The translations under genes and the position numbers were made by a program. From contig JANBVO010000011.1 of the NCBI GenBank assembly GCA_030052745.1, forward strand, positions 682,001 through 746,000: DNA of 64,000 nt. Reading direction: 5' to 3'. This document shows positions 1-11,304 of the stretch, piece by piece; positions within the stretch are counted from its first letter, which is position 1; each line of letters begins with the position of its first letter. The stretch comes from Pleurostoma richardsiae (Eukaryota > Ascomycota > Sordariomycetes > Calosphaeriales > Pleurostomataceae). A model generated the notes under the pieces. It saw nothing but the letters and a program-made list of their open reading frames with translations, was not told where the DNA came from and ran no database searches.

Positions 1-3000
1 ACATTCCCTCCACTGTGTGTAGAGACTCAACACAGCGGATCTGCTCGCAGGCGTCTTTCTGCCGGGAGAAATCAAGGATCCGCCCCGCGAGTGCCGCTCC
101 GATCATCGTAGCGAAAGATGTCCCAGAGAGTGGCTTGTCTCCACCTGCACGATTTAATAATGACGGGTCTAAGGGTGGCAGCACAACGTTCTCCCCCAGG
201 ACCGCAAAGCTGTATCTCGCTACACCGGACGGCGAAGGATTGAAGGTTGGAGAGCATCTGACGTTGGCATCGGTGGAGAACATGCACAGCAGCTTCCCCG
301 AGATGTAGAGCCTGCCTGGAAAAGCTATCTCCGTGACGTTGCCGTAGTTCGACGCGGCGGCGAAAATCAAGACGTGTGACCGGTTTGCCTCGTCGATGGC
401 TCTGATCATGTCTCTGTTGCTGGACTTGAACCCTGAAGGCATGACAATTATATCGACTTTCCACACATCAATCGCATGATCAATCGCCTGGTATCGGATC
501 AGCAACGTCGTAGATGAGTGTTGGTGTAGGTGTAGTTGCGGAACATACGCACCTGAGCCATTAGAGTCGCCGTGGTCGCGGTAGCGGTGGAACTCTCGAA
601 CACCCTTGCGACGTAGATCTCAGCCATGTTGTACACCTTCTGTATCAGGCGGACTGCGTGTGTCCCGTGAAGCGTACGGTCTTGCCAGTCGTCGCTGTCC
701 CGGTCTACAAAGTCCTCGTAGCCCCCCTTGACAGACTCGGCGTAGCACTCGTGGACACCTGTATCGAGTATTGCTATCTTTGTCGGTCTGTATTGGTAAC
801 CTTTCTCCTTAGGCTTCCCGCGAAGAACAGAGTTTAGCCTGTCGAGTTCTTGAAACCAGACGTCCGAGGAGAATCTTGGAGCACTGATTCTGTCAGTAGC
901 GTGCAACCTCGGTTTTAGGGCTCTTCTGTAGTGGAAGACTTACTAGCTCGCCATCACGGAGTCCGGCAATGGAGTGGCGGATGGTGATACGCCCAATTTT
1001 CCAGCTGATATGCCAGTCGCTACTCCATGGCGCGGGAGGACATCCGGAATGGACGCATACGGATAAGCCATTAACGTGTAAGGGGCTGGCTGGTAAGACG
1101 CATGCGTCCAACATGCCTCATGTGACAAAGTTGAGCAATGCGGCATCAAATAAGGGATGGGCGCTGGTTGGATCGGCTGAGGGGAGACGAGATTGTGGTT
1201 CTCCTCCCTCTCGATGTGCTCAGGCACGACTGCGCGATCGATTTCGACAGCACGAATTCTGGAATGGTCAGGATCGCCCCATGCGTTCCTATAAAGAGCT
1301 TGAAGCGGGTTCACAATGCTCTTCTCCAACGTATCGCGCAATGAGTCCGTGTCATTTAGGTGAACCTTGAAGATGTCAGGAGTGAGGCAGAGGCCGACGA
1401 CGTCTTTGAAGGAAGGAAAGGTATCCTTCCTATCCCAGAGGCCAGTCTTCTCGAACACTTCCATGGCGGCTATATGGTCGGCATTAACAGATGGTCGCCC
1501 ATCGTGGCCCAGGCACTCAGGTGGTCTGAAATCTTCGATGCTGATGCCAAGCTCTATCTCAAGCAGCATGATGCCAAGAGCGAGTATCTTTGGAAAAAGA
1601 TGTGATCTGAATACAGAATCATCTTCCTCAGATGGTAAAGTAGTCTGGAAGTGTGCGGATAGGAACGGCTCGTTGACAAATATACCTTGCGGTGTAGTCG
1701 AGCGTCGCTCAAACATAAAGTGAACCGTTTCCTTGGTCCACTCGCTCTGCATCCAGTCGGAGTCGTAGAAGAGCCAAGCCGCCTTGGCGAGGAAGTACGA
1801 CAGGAGGAGCCTCATCTTCCGCGGGAGCACCGCAGCGCTCAACAGTTCGGCGAGGGATATGCTGGACGTGCTTAACAGAAACCCCTGAGAAAGAGGTCCG
1901 GGTCCCTTAAGCACAAGGCCGGCCTCTGATACCGCGAGCTTGAGCTGAGATCGATTCCGGTTCGTGATGAGCTCGCAGAATCTATCTATTGAAATGACTC
2001 TGCCGGGGAAATTATTATCACTCGCTTCCTCTGTAGAGTCGAACTTGACTCTCCTACAGATGATGTCAGCAGCGGAGCACCTGTAGCGACATGATGGATC
2101 CGAAGATTGGGACTGACTTTCTCTCCATGACGCATACTTGAGCATCTTGCCATTGGCATGAGGAACTACCGTCACGGTAGTGAGGATGATCCAAGAAGAA
2201 GAGCCTAAAATTCACGCTGCCCTCGACATCCCCAGGTGCACAACAGCCGTTCAGGCGAAGGTTTACCGTGATTTCCCTGCGCCCATCCGGACGCGGACAG
2301 AGACAATGGGTGGCAAGTGTACGGTAAAGTGCTCGTATGTACCCTCTGTAGTCGCTGGACCTCTGTTGTGTTTCTGGTGGTCCGAGAAGATCGGACATGT
2401 CTGAATTCCCGTTGGTCTTTTCAGGCTTGATGAACGACTTGATTTTCCTTATGAACCCCATCCGCGCCGTCTTTGCCCTCGGATCGGACGCAAAGTTCTT
2501 TATGACCTTTTTCGTCAATATCTTCTTTGACAAGGCTCTGTCGAGGTTCGCATATCGTTTTCGATCGAAGCCAGGAGAAGCAGACGACGGACGGGTTGCG
2601 CGACTGTTAGGCCACTAGTTGCGCAGAGAACTGTTAGTGCGTCCTTTGTGTGGGTTATGGAAACAACCATCTACACTGTCGCCGGCCTTGAATAGTAGCG
2701 CGATGCGCTGCGCACCTGGCAGAGTATCTCAAGATTGTCGAGCAGTTTCAGAACTCGTCGTTCGCTGGAACCGTCGCTCTTTCCGGCATCCCAAGCATCC
2801 TCCAGATACTTCTGTACGTCCGCCAACCCCGCAGCGAGGGGGCTGCAAAATGCCTTGATGCCAGGCTCTTTGGCGAGCTCTTGGGCGCAGTCGCGAAATC
2901 GACGGACCACATCAGTGGCGAAAGGTAGAGGTGACTGGACGGTTTCCGTGTCCATCTTGGTAGGCCGTTCTGGAGTTATGGTATCTAACACCCAGCACCC

Positions 3001-3150
3001 ATGTTGCGGAGGACTGGGAATTGTGGTTTGCGTAAAAACCACCTTTTCGGTAGCTTTGGGCTGGACACCATCTTCCCCGCTCCGGACCGAAGCGCGGCCC
3101 CCAACTGACAGGGCGGCACTAGACGCATCGCGAGTGGGCATATGAACCAC
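1..3150 (-). CDS. DUF7580 domain + subtilisin-like (S8) serine protease, 3' end outside window
   Basis: Exons in transcription order: 3150-2677, 2614-2118, 2053-1061, 925-553, 487-<1. The four introns (62, 64, 135, 65 nt) have GT-AG ends, and CACTAAC and CTGAC branch points are visible in the first two; all keep frame. Residues about 230-600 look like DUF7580, a helical fungal domain found in recognition-type proteins (motifs such as WQDAQV and ALGIMLLEIELG). The C-terminal part is a peptidase S8 domain with a complete catalytic triad: Asp in AILDTGV (codon 763-765, about residue 709), His in LHGTHAV (667-669, about 741) and Ser in SGTSFAT (116-118, about 903). No signal peptide is visible, so an intracellular protease is inferred. 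Proteins of this layout are known in fungi, but their role is unproven; a part in nonself recognition or regulated death is inference. The 135-nt third intron is the least certain junction. It diverges from the NB-ARC gene at 3928. Confidence 0.85.
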
Positions 3151-3927
3151 ACCACAGTTGTTGAAGCCCGTTATTGCAACTCAAGATAGCTACAGATCCG
3201 GCACTAATATAGCACGTTGTACTCAAGCTCGCGTTGCGTTAGTTCGAAAGTGAATGTCCTTGACGAGTTTCATTACCTTACAACGACGGTACTCTGAGCC
3301 TCTAAGGGGAGAGGGACGAGGCGAACCCCTCCGCACTTTAAGTCTTGTGGTTCTTCCTTCATGAGCCCTCTTACTATCAAAGTTATGACATCGTATCTTG
3401 AAGTAATGTCTCATGATACCAGGCGCTCAAGTTTGAGGGAAGTGTTGAAGATGTTCACCAACTAATTATAGAGAAGATTGACATGACAACAGGTCGCGTT
3501 CCGACAAGTAATCAGGGTCATCCAGAAGCGGCAACCGGCACCGGCCGAGCCAGGATTTCTTCAGACACAGATTTGGGGGCCACCAGGCTTTTCTGTCATT
3601 TGTCCACTAAGCGACCTCATGACGTGGGGGTGACTAGAGCGTCAGCTCAGGCTGAACCGCTGAAAAGTTAGGATGACTCTAATTAATCCATCTCTGACTT
3701 CTGAATAAGGCGAGAACCTCGAATATACGGGGTACAGGGGACATCCGCCAGTCATATCAACTCCGAGGGAGAAGTCGAGCTGCACTTGGTGGAAAATGCT
3801 CTGATATGATAGCTTGTCGCCAAAGGCTCGACCAGTGCTAAGTTCCAGCCTACGCATGCAGCGGCGAAAGGGCTGTCCGACGCCTTCGTGGACATTGTGC
3901 ACACCATAGCGACGTACTGCAAGGGCC
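3151..3927. other. Divergent intergenic region between the two NLR-like genes
   Basis: This 777-bp stretch lies between the start codons of two divergent genes, so it should carry both promoters. I see only short ORFs without family resemblance and no repeated motif. Confidence 0.5.
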
Positions 3928-6900
3928 ATGGAGCGGATAGGTGACATCTACAGCCACACGAATACATGCCAGAAGTTGTTCACCAAGTGTCTGTTGAATT
4001 CAGCTCTAGATGAGGAGTGGTTCGAGAACAGACAGGGAGAGTTCAACCTTTGGGCGTCAGGTATCAAAGCATCGAGTGTGGGCAAGTCGTCGCTAGATCA
4101 TCGCGTGCGTGACCGAACCGATGTCCGGGAGCTGCTTTGTGATCTCCTAGATGGCTTATCCGAAGCGCTTGGGGACTGTTTGCGGATAGGTAGGTTCCTA
4201 ACAGACTCGCAATTCGTTTCACTAATTCTGCGTAGCTCAATTTGACTCGGGGGGTGCCGCGGAGGCGGAATCGCTGCCAAACGGCGAAAATGACGTGGAG
4301 TTTGATTTCTACGACTTCTCTAGCGAAGAGAGCGAGTCTATTTCGTTGGCCGACATTGAGGAGCCCGAGAGTCGCTACTCGGAACAGGCATTCAACATCA
4401 GAGCGATCCTCGACCAACTGACAAGGATCTCCACTGCCCTCCGAAGGTCGGGCACCAGGTATAGATATCAAAAGGCTGATAGCTCATACAAGGACGAGGA
4501 CTATGAGCAGCTGAGGGCGCACCTGGCTTTTGTCGTCGCAATGGGAACTACCCCTCTTCATGAAGGACAATCTGGACGGGATATAATGCCACGCCTGCCT
4601 TACCTGGCGCGGCTGACTCCGGTCCAAAAGCGACTGATACACGCGAATGCAGTCAGACAGAACAGAATCATGTTTGCTACAAAGTCTATGAAAGGAACCG
4701 ATGCACCAGACAAGCGGAAAGAGTCAGTAGCGCAACAGGCGCCCGACACCGCGGTTGCGCCAGACTTACCGAGACTTACCCTAAGACCGCGAGAAGCCAC
4801 TCCTGCGCAAACTAGCCAGCCAGTACGACCTGCTATTAGTGTGGTCTCTCCATCTGTTGTCAGAAGCGCTACGGAAATCGGTTCTCAGTTTAACATCGAG
4901 TTAGCTGTTGTGAAGAAGGCAACTCCCTCCGTTGTGACTAAGGCCACACGCACTGGCGCTACACAAGACTACCCTCGCTGTCCTGCACCCATATCGGGGG
5001 ACCTGCTTCAGTGCCCTTATTGTGCTGATTTACTACCCACGGACTACTGCAAAAACCAGTCTAGATGGAGGTAGGACAGTGCACCTCGGCATCAAAACAT
5101 TTGATGGCTAACCTACACCCAGGGGGCATGTTGCACAGGACATACTGCCATACATGTGCCCTTATGAGGATTGCAGCCTCCCAGATGCAATGTACGCAAC
5201 GTCTGATGAGCTTTCCAGACACGCGAAGGAGAGTCACAGTATCCTCCAATGGGTATGCGATTGTCGTTCCCCGAAGTTAGAAGGCTGTTCATACGTCTCT
5301 TCGAGCCAGGAAGAGTGGGAGCTGCATATGCGTACAAAGCATGAGGGTACTTTCCCTGTGGCTCAACTTCCCTCCCTGGCCAGGGTAAGTCAGAGAACGA
5401 TGCTTCAGGCACTCTCCTGTCCTCTCTGTGGGTATGCTGTTGAGACCGCCTCCCCAACCATTGACGACCACATACTCCATCATCTGCATGGATTTGCCCT
5501 AAGATGTCTGCCCTGGGGCTCTAGCGGCAGAGAAGCGGATACAGTTCCAGCTCAGTCCGTGGGTGGTCCTGACTCGGACGACTTGACAATAGACGACGAT
5601 GACGACAATAACGATGACAACGTACAAGGCTATGCGGCCCTTTCTAACGTTGAAGCCATGCGAAAGTTTTTCGATGAAACCGCAACAAGAGCTTTACATG
5701 TAATCGACAAGTCTCGGTCACAAGTGGTGTCTACCGCTCCAAGCTTAGGCATACTGCCGACAGGACATGGAATCAGCCCGGCTATTGCAACATTCCGTAC
5801 ATATTTTGACAATTTCCCAACCACACAATGGGAGGCGTGGGGACCGCACATATTCAAAGCCTGTCAGGTATTAGAGCAAATTCGCGTGGCATGGAAGAAG
5901 GGCGACTCCCTGCGGCTCATCATGGGAAATGCTGAGGAAGTGTTGGGTCAACTCCTAGATGACTGTTCGACTATTCGCGATGACCTTATCCAGGGAAAGA
6001 CAGCTAATCTAGAAGGCAAGTCGATTCCACCATACTCTACACCATATCTCCTAGAATGATGGATTTAACATAAGGTGCCAGAAGTGGCGGTGATAGAGAC
6101 CTCTCGATCCTGGGAGGTCCCCACAAGGCAGAAAAACTTCATCGGGACAGAGGGCCTGCCGTCTTTGATGGTAAATGAAGTCTTCGAAACAGGAACCAAT
6201 TATCTCCTCTCCGCGATAACTGGCGGCCCATGCACGGGGAAAACTGCCACTGCAGTTGAGTTCGCGCACCTATGCCGCCGCAGCTACCCAGACCACGCTG
6301 TCTTCTGGATCGACGCCAGTAAGCGAAAGGGGGATTGGCTCCCTGACACATGTCGCGAGATTGCGCAGTCCCTACAAGTTCCAGTGGCAGACTTGAAAGG
6401 TCCCGGCCGTTATGATTCCGCCTTTCCCTTGCTGGATCGCATGAACATCGAAAGCAAAGTACAATGGATCGTCATCATCGATGAGCTTGACGACGACCCG
6501 CAGTCCTTCTTCCAGGATGAAAGGATTTTCATGACAGTGAAGAAGTGCGGCTCCATTTTGATCACGTTAAGGGATTACTTGTTACCCAACCGCTTACTAC
6601 ACATATACAATGTTGAGAGGATGCTTGATCTCGACGCAGAAGCCAAGTTTCGACTGTTCATGAGTGTCACTGCACGCGATCTGACCGACGAGGAAGAAGG
6701 GGCTGTCAGGTACGCCTGCAGTAGGAAAAGTGCACAACTGATCATGGCCGCCGCCCGTGTGATATCTGCAAATAGGCTTCTTCGCCCAATGCAGCGTTTC
6801 AGGTGGCTTACATCGGCGCCGAGGGGGGCAGTTCGCATCCTTACATTCGATGATGTTTCACTGGCGTCGAATAACCACTTGGTGATTCTTAAGCAGATTC

Positions 6901-9042
6901 TTCAAAGCATGGCAAGACAGCACTCGCATAGCGACGCAGAAGATGACCTGTCCCTGCCTGGGGAAGAATTTAACATGATAAGTGGTGCAGGAACAGGAGG
7001 CCTCACGGCGATACTTCTTGGGTGTCTCGGATTATCGATAACGGAAGCTTTGACGTACTGGGAAGAGTTTTTAAAAGCTGCCGCCGCTGTTTCGTCACTT
7101 GATGAGAGACTCCATGACGAGGAAGTTGTCCGAACGCTATTGATGGATGTGACGACTCGCGCAAACTCGGAGGTACAATCAATACTCACCCGGCAATTTT
7201 GCGACAGTTCGGAGTTACCCTGCGAAGAAGTGTAAATCCAATCTTAATGCCTGAAATTCGGTTAATGTCAGTTATACTCACTTATTGGCAGGCTGGTTAG
7301 CATTCCGAGCCGACGAACGGCGGGTATGGCTCTGCTGTCCACGAATGCTTCCGAGCCTTGGTCTGTGCTCGATGTGATGGTGGCTTGCATCTTGGAGCAT
7401 CCTATTCTGGAGCTGGACAGGCCGAGAACCGAGAGATCCGCTGGAGGCTCGGATCGCAAAGGGAACATCCTCATCGACACTGTCACACAGGCAGGCGAGA
7501 ACTATCGGATTGGAACTATCGGTTCCACTGGATGCCTAGTATCTATTGGGGACTGGCCTCCAGTGCAGTCTCTAGGTGTGCACTTCTCTACTAAAGATCC
7601 TGCAGTCAGCCAGCGCAGCATCCAGTCATTTGAGGGGACTGTCCTGGGCAGGCAACTTCTGTCCTCTGGCTCCTATTTCCGGTTCCAGGACAATGACGAT
7701 GAAGTGCCACCTCCAGAACATCAGGAGCCTGCAGATTTTCTCGACGAAATTGTCCTCAACGGGACGAAGTCCAACCGAGAAGATGATGACTCCGAGGTAA
7801 AAAAAACTCACGCCTCAGAGAGGGATTGGAAGATAATCGACGTGCCAGATGGAACCCCGCGTTCTGGACTGGAAAAGAACTGCATCCGGCGCATAAGCAG
7901 GACTGCTGGATCCAATATGTTGATTGCGCTGGACTATCCTGGGACAGAGTACTCAGCTCTGGATACTTCATATCACTGGACTGTGGAGGACGAAGAAAAC
8001 TTACCAAAGAGGCTAGACGTGAAAGGCCCAATGCGGCGTGAAGGCGAGACACGGACCAATGGCGAGGAATGGTGGACAGAAATCCCCAAGTATTTGGTCG
8101 CCCGTGAGGCAGTTGACGATGCAGGATATGAGTATGAGGAGACAGACATTCACATCTATATTCTAGAGTATCTAAGCTACGTGAGTTGCTACGTTTCGTT
8201 TCGGTTCATCTGGGCTCTCAGAATTGCAATCGCTGTACCAATCCACTCTAACACATCAGCAGGAATCGATCTCAGACCTCATCAGGAAGAGCGAAGAGCA
8301 CAGACGCGTCCAGGGACTGGATATACAGAGCCGGGGGCTTTCTTATTTGGATGCACAGATTCAGAGATACGATCGCTGGCCTGGGCAACTCGTCCTCGTG
8401 GCCGAGCAATATGTGCCCATCGAATGGACTGATGCATTTGTCCTGCCTAGTTACGAAGCCTTGTTACGTCATGGCGATTCTCGACATTTCGACAAGTATC
8501 GTACTCGAAGTTGGGAGCATCCAATTGTATCGACATTCGAGAGAGTTGAACGTGATGCTCGAGAGGAGTGGCCGGCCACGGCACTACACGTATTGACACA
8601 AGCTGACTCCGTTGACTCTTCTACCAAGAAAACGAGTCAGGGTCAGCAATCGAGTTCTACAGTTACTGCTGCCAATGCATCTACTGAAGGACTCTCAGCC
8701 GTTGACACTGCTGCTATAGCGAAGGACCAACTGGAGATGAGCAGGTCCGCCACGAAACACAGCCCGGAAACCAGCGACAATGACGAACAAGGTGATCTGA
8801 AGCTTAGGCTAGCCAGACGGTTTGACAGAGGAATCACAGATCGAAAGGGAGGATCGTCAGACGATGTGGCAACGTGTTTCCCGGCACTTAAATCCACCTC
8901 AGAGATCATAAGAGAGAATGATAAGCAACTTGCACTCCGCAACGCTGCAGCCATCTCGGCCAAAGTTGAAGCATGCGCAAGGGCTCTTCTAAGAGGAAGA
9001 GGGGAGAGAATGTTACTTTCGAAGGTGGTAGATATTGAGTAG
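3928..9042 (+). CDS. NLR-like protein: C2H2 zinc-finger region, NB-ARC ATPase, degenerate patatin-like domain
   Basis: Six exons: 3928-4189, 4236-5070, 5123-6015, 6082-7231, 7292-8180, 8263-9042. They give 1602 residues with all phases consistent. The fourth intron boundary pair (6016-6081) is GC-AG. Residues 1-85 form the short helical N-terminus common in fungal C2H2 proteins (EFNLWASGI). About 340-470 is a run of Cys/His motifs (CPYC, CPYEDC, CPLCGY) followed by an Asp-rich linker. NB-ARC follows, with Walker A GGPCTGKT (about 711-718) and Walker B WIVIIDELDDD (about 792-802). After it comes a patatin-like fold in which the usual DGGG reads DDVS (about 919) and the nucleophile motif GxSxG reads GAGTG (6984-6998), so the catalytic Ser is Gly. 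The last 550 residues are unrecognised. Family knowledge suggests a signalling ATPase in fungal recognition; loss of lipase activity is inference. The region 7350-7800 is open in other frames too, so the exon 5 frame is slightly less certain. Confidence 0.8.
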
Positions 9043-9415
9043 TAAATCGAATATTGTGTTCGCCTGGGCAGTCAGGCCCAATTATTATAGCCGGGTGTAC
9101 TCGCTTTTGGATAGCTAGTGAGATTTCTGTGGTGTCCTCAGCCTGTTGCCTCAGCCTGTTGCCAGATCGCATGAAATGCCCGCATTGGGCTTCCTGGTAC
9201 AAAGACTTGCGCAGGAGTCTCTTACTCTTCAAGAGACGGTTTTACAGGCCTACAATGCAACATAGCTTCCGCGGGGGGGGGGAAGGGGGGGGGGGGGGGG
9301 TAATATCCGTTTGATTTTACAACTTGGCACTATCCTTTTTGCCTTACTGGGCTATGGTCGCAGAGGTATAATTGGCACGAGGAGAGTCGATGTATCGGTA
9401 TTCTACGAGGATTAA
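9043..9415. other. Intergenic, no gene seen
   Basis: Between the NB-ARC gene stop and the dehydrogenase remnant. Apart from the poly-G tract listed separately I see nothing. Confidence 0.5.
9273..9300. repeat. Poly-G homopolymer tract (G10-AA-G16)
   Basis: Ten G, then AA, then sixteen G, about 230 bp past the NB-ARC gene stop. Such long G runs are often mis-sized in assemblies; they could also form G-quadruplexes. Shorter runs occur at 42806-42816 and 59586-59595. Confidence 0.9.
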
Positions 9416-9780
9416 TTATATACTACGAGGCAGATAACGCCAGCGTTCTCCGGTAACTTTCATGTCCTGCCAGGCGCCCACACTCCCCAGCGGCAACACC
9501 CGCTGTCCCGCGAGCAATCCGGACACTCCGACGCCGACTGACTCGATCACACCGACACCTTCGGACCTGGGTACGGAAGGTAGCAGTGTGATCGATCGGT
9601 AAGAGCCGGAAATCGTCACTAGATCTGAGGGATTGATGCTGTCAACAGCATCCAGATCTGGACTTGCCTTGGCCCAGAGTCCAGCGGCTCATACGGCTCG
9701 GCGACCACCACCTCGTCCGGAGGGTCGAAAGCCCGCACAGTAGTCCTGAACACTAAATACTTCAAGACTGACGGATATCG
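9416..9780 (-). pseudogene. Remnant of a zinc-type medium-chain dehydrogenase/reductase
   Basis: Read on the minus strand, two overlapping frames together resemble the N-terminal GroES-like part of an MDR (quinone oxidoreductase / trans-2-enoyl reductase type). The first frame holds the start region up to QVQIWMLL. The next holds SINPSDLVTISGSY and PRSEGVGVIESVGVGVSG, the usual order in this family. The frame changes near 9630 within a continuous conserved stretch that leaves no room for an intron. The reading then stops at 9416 after only about 120 residues, against about 340 in the family, and the NAD(P)-binding Rossmann half is missing. I also see no start codon in good context. It is therefore a decayed, truncated copy. 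It lies downstream of, and on the same strand as, the aldo/keto reductase. Confidence 0.7.
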
Positions 9781-10146
9781 GAAGCATATTAGTTGACCTC
9801 TGGTCAACTACCTATGATATCGCCTTAAGCGCTCTCAACGCAAGACACATTGAGTCATCCACTTGTGGTAGTTTTGGCAGACACAAGACAATATAGATAT
9901 CCCCCTCCACTGAGGCGCTGCTTGGCAGTTATGGGCTTTTGCCATCAGCAGGCGTCTTTGTATCTCCTCTCTGCTTTAGGACCGGAGGGAAGAGTATCAT
10001 GGGCGAATGCTCCAAGGAAACCGCTGTTGCAATCTTGCATTTTATTTTGTTGACAACGTTAGTGGCCATGCCTTGCTAACATGAGCATAATAGCTAGATA
10101 TTGCATCAAAGTGCAAATTCCTATCAATACGAGAGTTCATTCTCAA
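9781..10146. other. Intergenic, no gene seen
   Basis: Between the dehydrogenase remnant and the stop codon of the aldo/keto reductase. No supported ORF or repeat. Confidence 0.5.
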
Positions 10147-11304
10147 TTACATCTCATACCCGATCGGCTTTTGAGCCTGAACAAATGAAATAGCGGCTGA
10201 GCGGGTTAGAAGACCGCTGGGGCGACCAGATACCTTCGGATCCTCTCCGATGAAATTGCTCGGAAAGCCCAGGTCAAATGGCTCCACGCTCTCCAGGTAT
10301 TTGACTTGTTCCCCCGTTAACTTGATCTTCAACGCCTGGATATTGTCTTTCAAGTGTTTCACTTTTCGTCCACCGATTATCGGGAAGACGTTCGGTGCCT
10401 TGCTTAGCACGTACGCCAGTGCGACAGCACCCACAGATTCGATCCCGTGCTCTGCCGCAACTGTAGCAAGGGCTTCACTCACTCTTATCTGATCTGCCGT
10501 CTGACTCCCCGCGACATGGCCGCTCAACGAACTCCTGAGGCCTTCGCCGTGTTCCTTTCGCTCGTCGACTTCCTTCTTGGTTTTGAATTTCCCAGAACCG
10601 AGAACGCCCCACGGCGCGAGAGCCATGCCGAAGTGACGAGCCATTGGAATGATGTCGCGTTCGAAGTCACGGATCATAACGCTCCAACGGCCTTGATAAA
10701 TGCAGAAGGGAGTCTTGCCGAGAGCGGTAGCATAGGCGTTCGCCGCGCTGACGACCCATGCGGGAGTATCTGAGATACCCAAATACAGAACTTTGCCCTG
10801 CTCGACGAGGATATGTAGGCTGTCCATGACCTCCTCAATCGATGTAGTGTGGTCCCACCAGTGTAGATAAAGAATATCGATCCAATCTGTCTGCAGCTTT
10901 GCTAAGGAGTCCCGAACGCTCATGTGCAGGCTCCTCTTGTGGTTTCCGCAGTGGTTAGCCGTCTTCCCCTTTCCCAGCACATGAGCTTTGTACTCCGATG
11001 TATATTTGGTCGCAATAACAAGCTGATCTCGGTTGTTACGAGACTTCATCCACTCGCCTAGCCAGGTTTCGGATTCTTCATTCTGGTAGTCGTTGGCGGT
11101 GTCGATGAAGTTGCCTCCGGCGGCGACGTATGCATCCAGGAGTTCGAATGCTTGGTCCTTGTTCATGCTACCCATGGAATGGGACCAAGCATCACCGATT
11201 GACATAGCACCTAGCTGGAGTGGCGACACGCGGAGACCGCATTTTGGGGAGAGAATACGGTAGCGGCCCAGCTCAGTCGATGGTTCGGGAGGGCTAAAGT
11301 CCAT
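10147..11304 (-). CDS. Aldo/keto reductase, aryl-alcohol dehydrogenase / NorB-like
   Basis: Single exon, 385 residues from the Met at 11304; an upstream in-frame Met at 11346 would add 14 residues, but the family usually starts close to this Met. It should reduce aldehydes or ketones with NADPH in the cytosol. The catalytic set is visible: Asp and Tyr in [13 protein letters not shown], Lys in [10 protein letters not shown] and His in YLHWWDH. The C-terminal cofactor segment [12 protein letters not shown] is present. Length and motif order fit fungal AAD/norsolorinic-acid-reductase-like enzymes. These often sit in secondary-metabolite clusters, but no polyketide or peptide synthase is nearby, so the substrate is unknown. 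The neighbours on both sides are broken oxidoreductases, while this one is intact. Confidence 0.9.
   Translation of the reverse strand: MDFSPPEPSTELGRYRILSPKCGLRVSPLQLGAMSIGDAWSHSMGSMNKDQAFELLDAYVAAGGNFIDTANDYQNEESETWLGEWMKSRNNRDQLVIATKYTSEYKAHVLGKGKTANHCGNHKRSLHMSVRDSLAKLQTDWIDILYLHWWDHTTSIEEVMDSLHILVEQGKVLYLGISDTPAWVVSAANAYATALGKTPFCIYQGRWSVMIRDFERDIIPMARHFGMALAPWGVLGSGKFKTKKEVDERKEHGEGLRSSLSGHVAGSQTADQIRVSEALATVAAEHGIESVGAVALAYVLSKAPNVFPIIGGRKVKHLKDNIQALKIKLTGEQVKYLESVEPFDLGFPSNFIGEDPKVSGRPSGLLTRSAAISFVQAQKPIGYEM

Noticed and set aside
2066-2175. Apparent frameshift in the DUF7580-subtilase gene
   Set aside because: A 64-nt intron (2054-2117) with GTCAGT donor and CTGAC branch point restores frame.
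7358-7594. Cys/His/Trp-rich ORF in another frame of the NB-ARC gene
   Set aside because: The exon 5 frame is open over 850 bp, its splice phases fit on both sides, and its composition is more protein-like.
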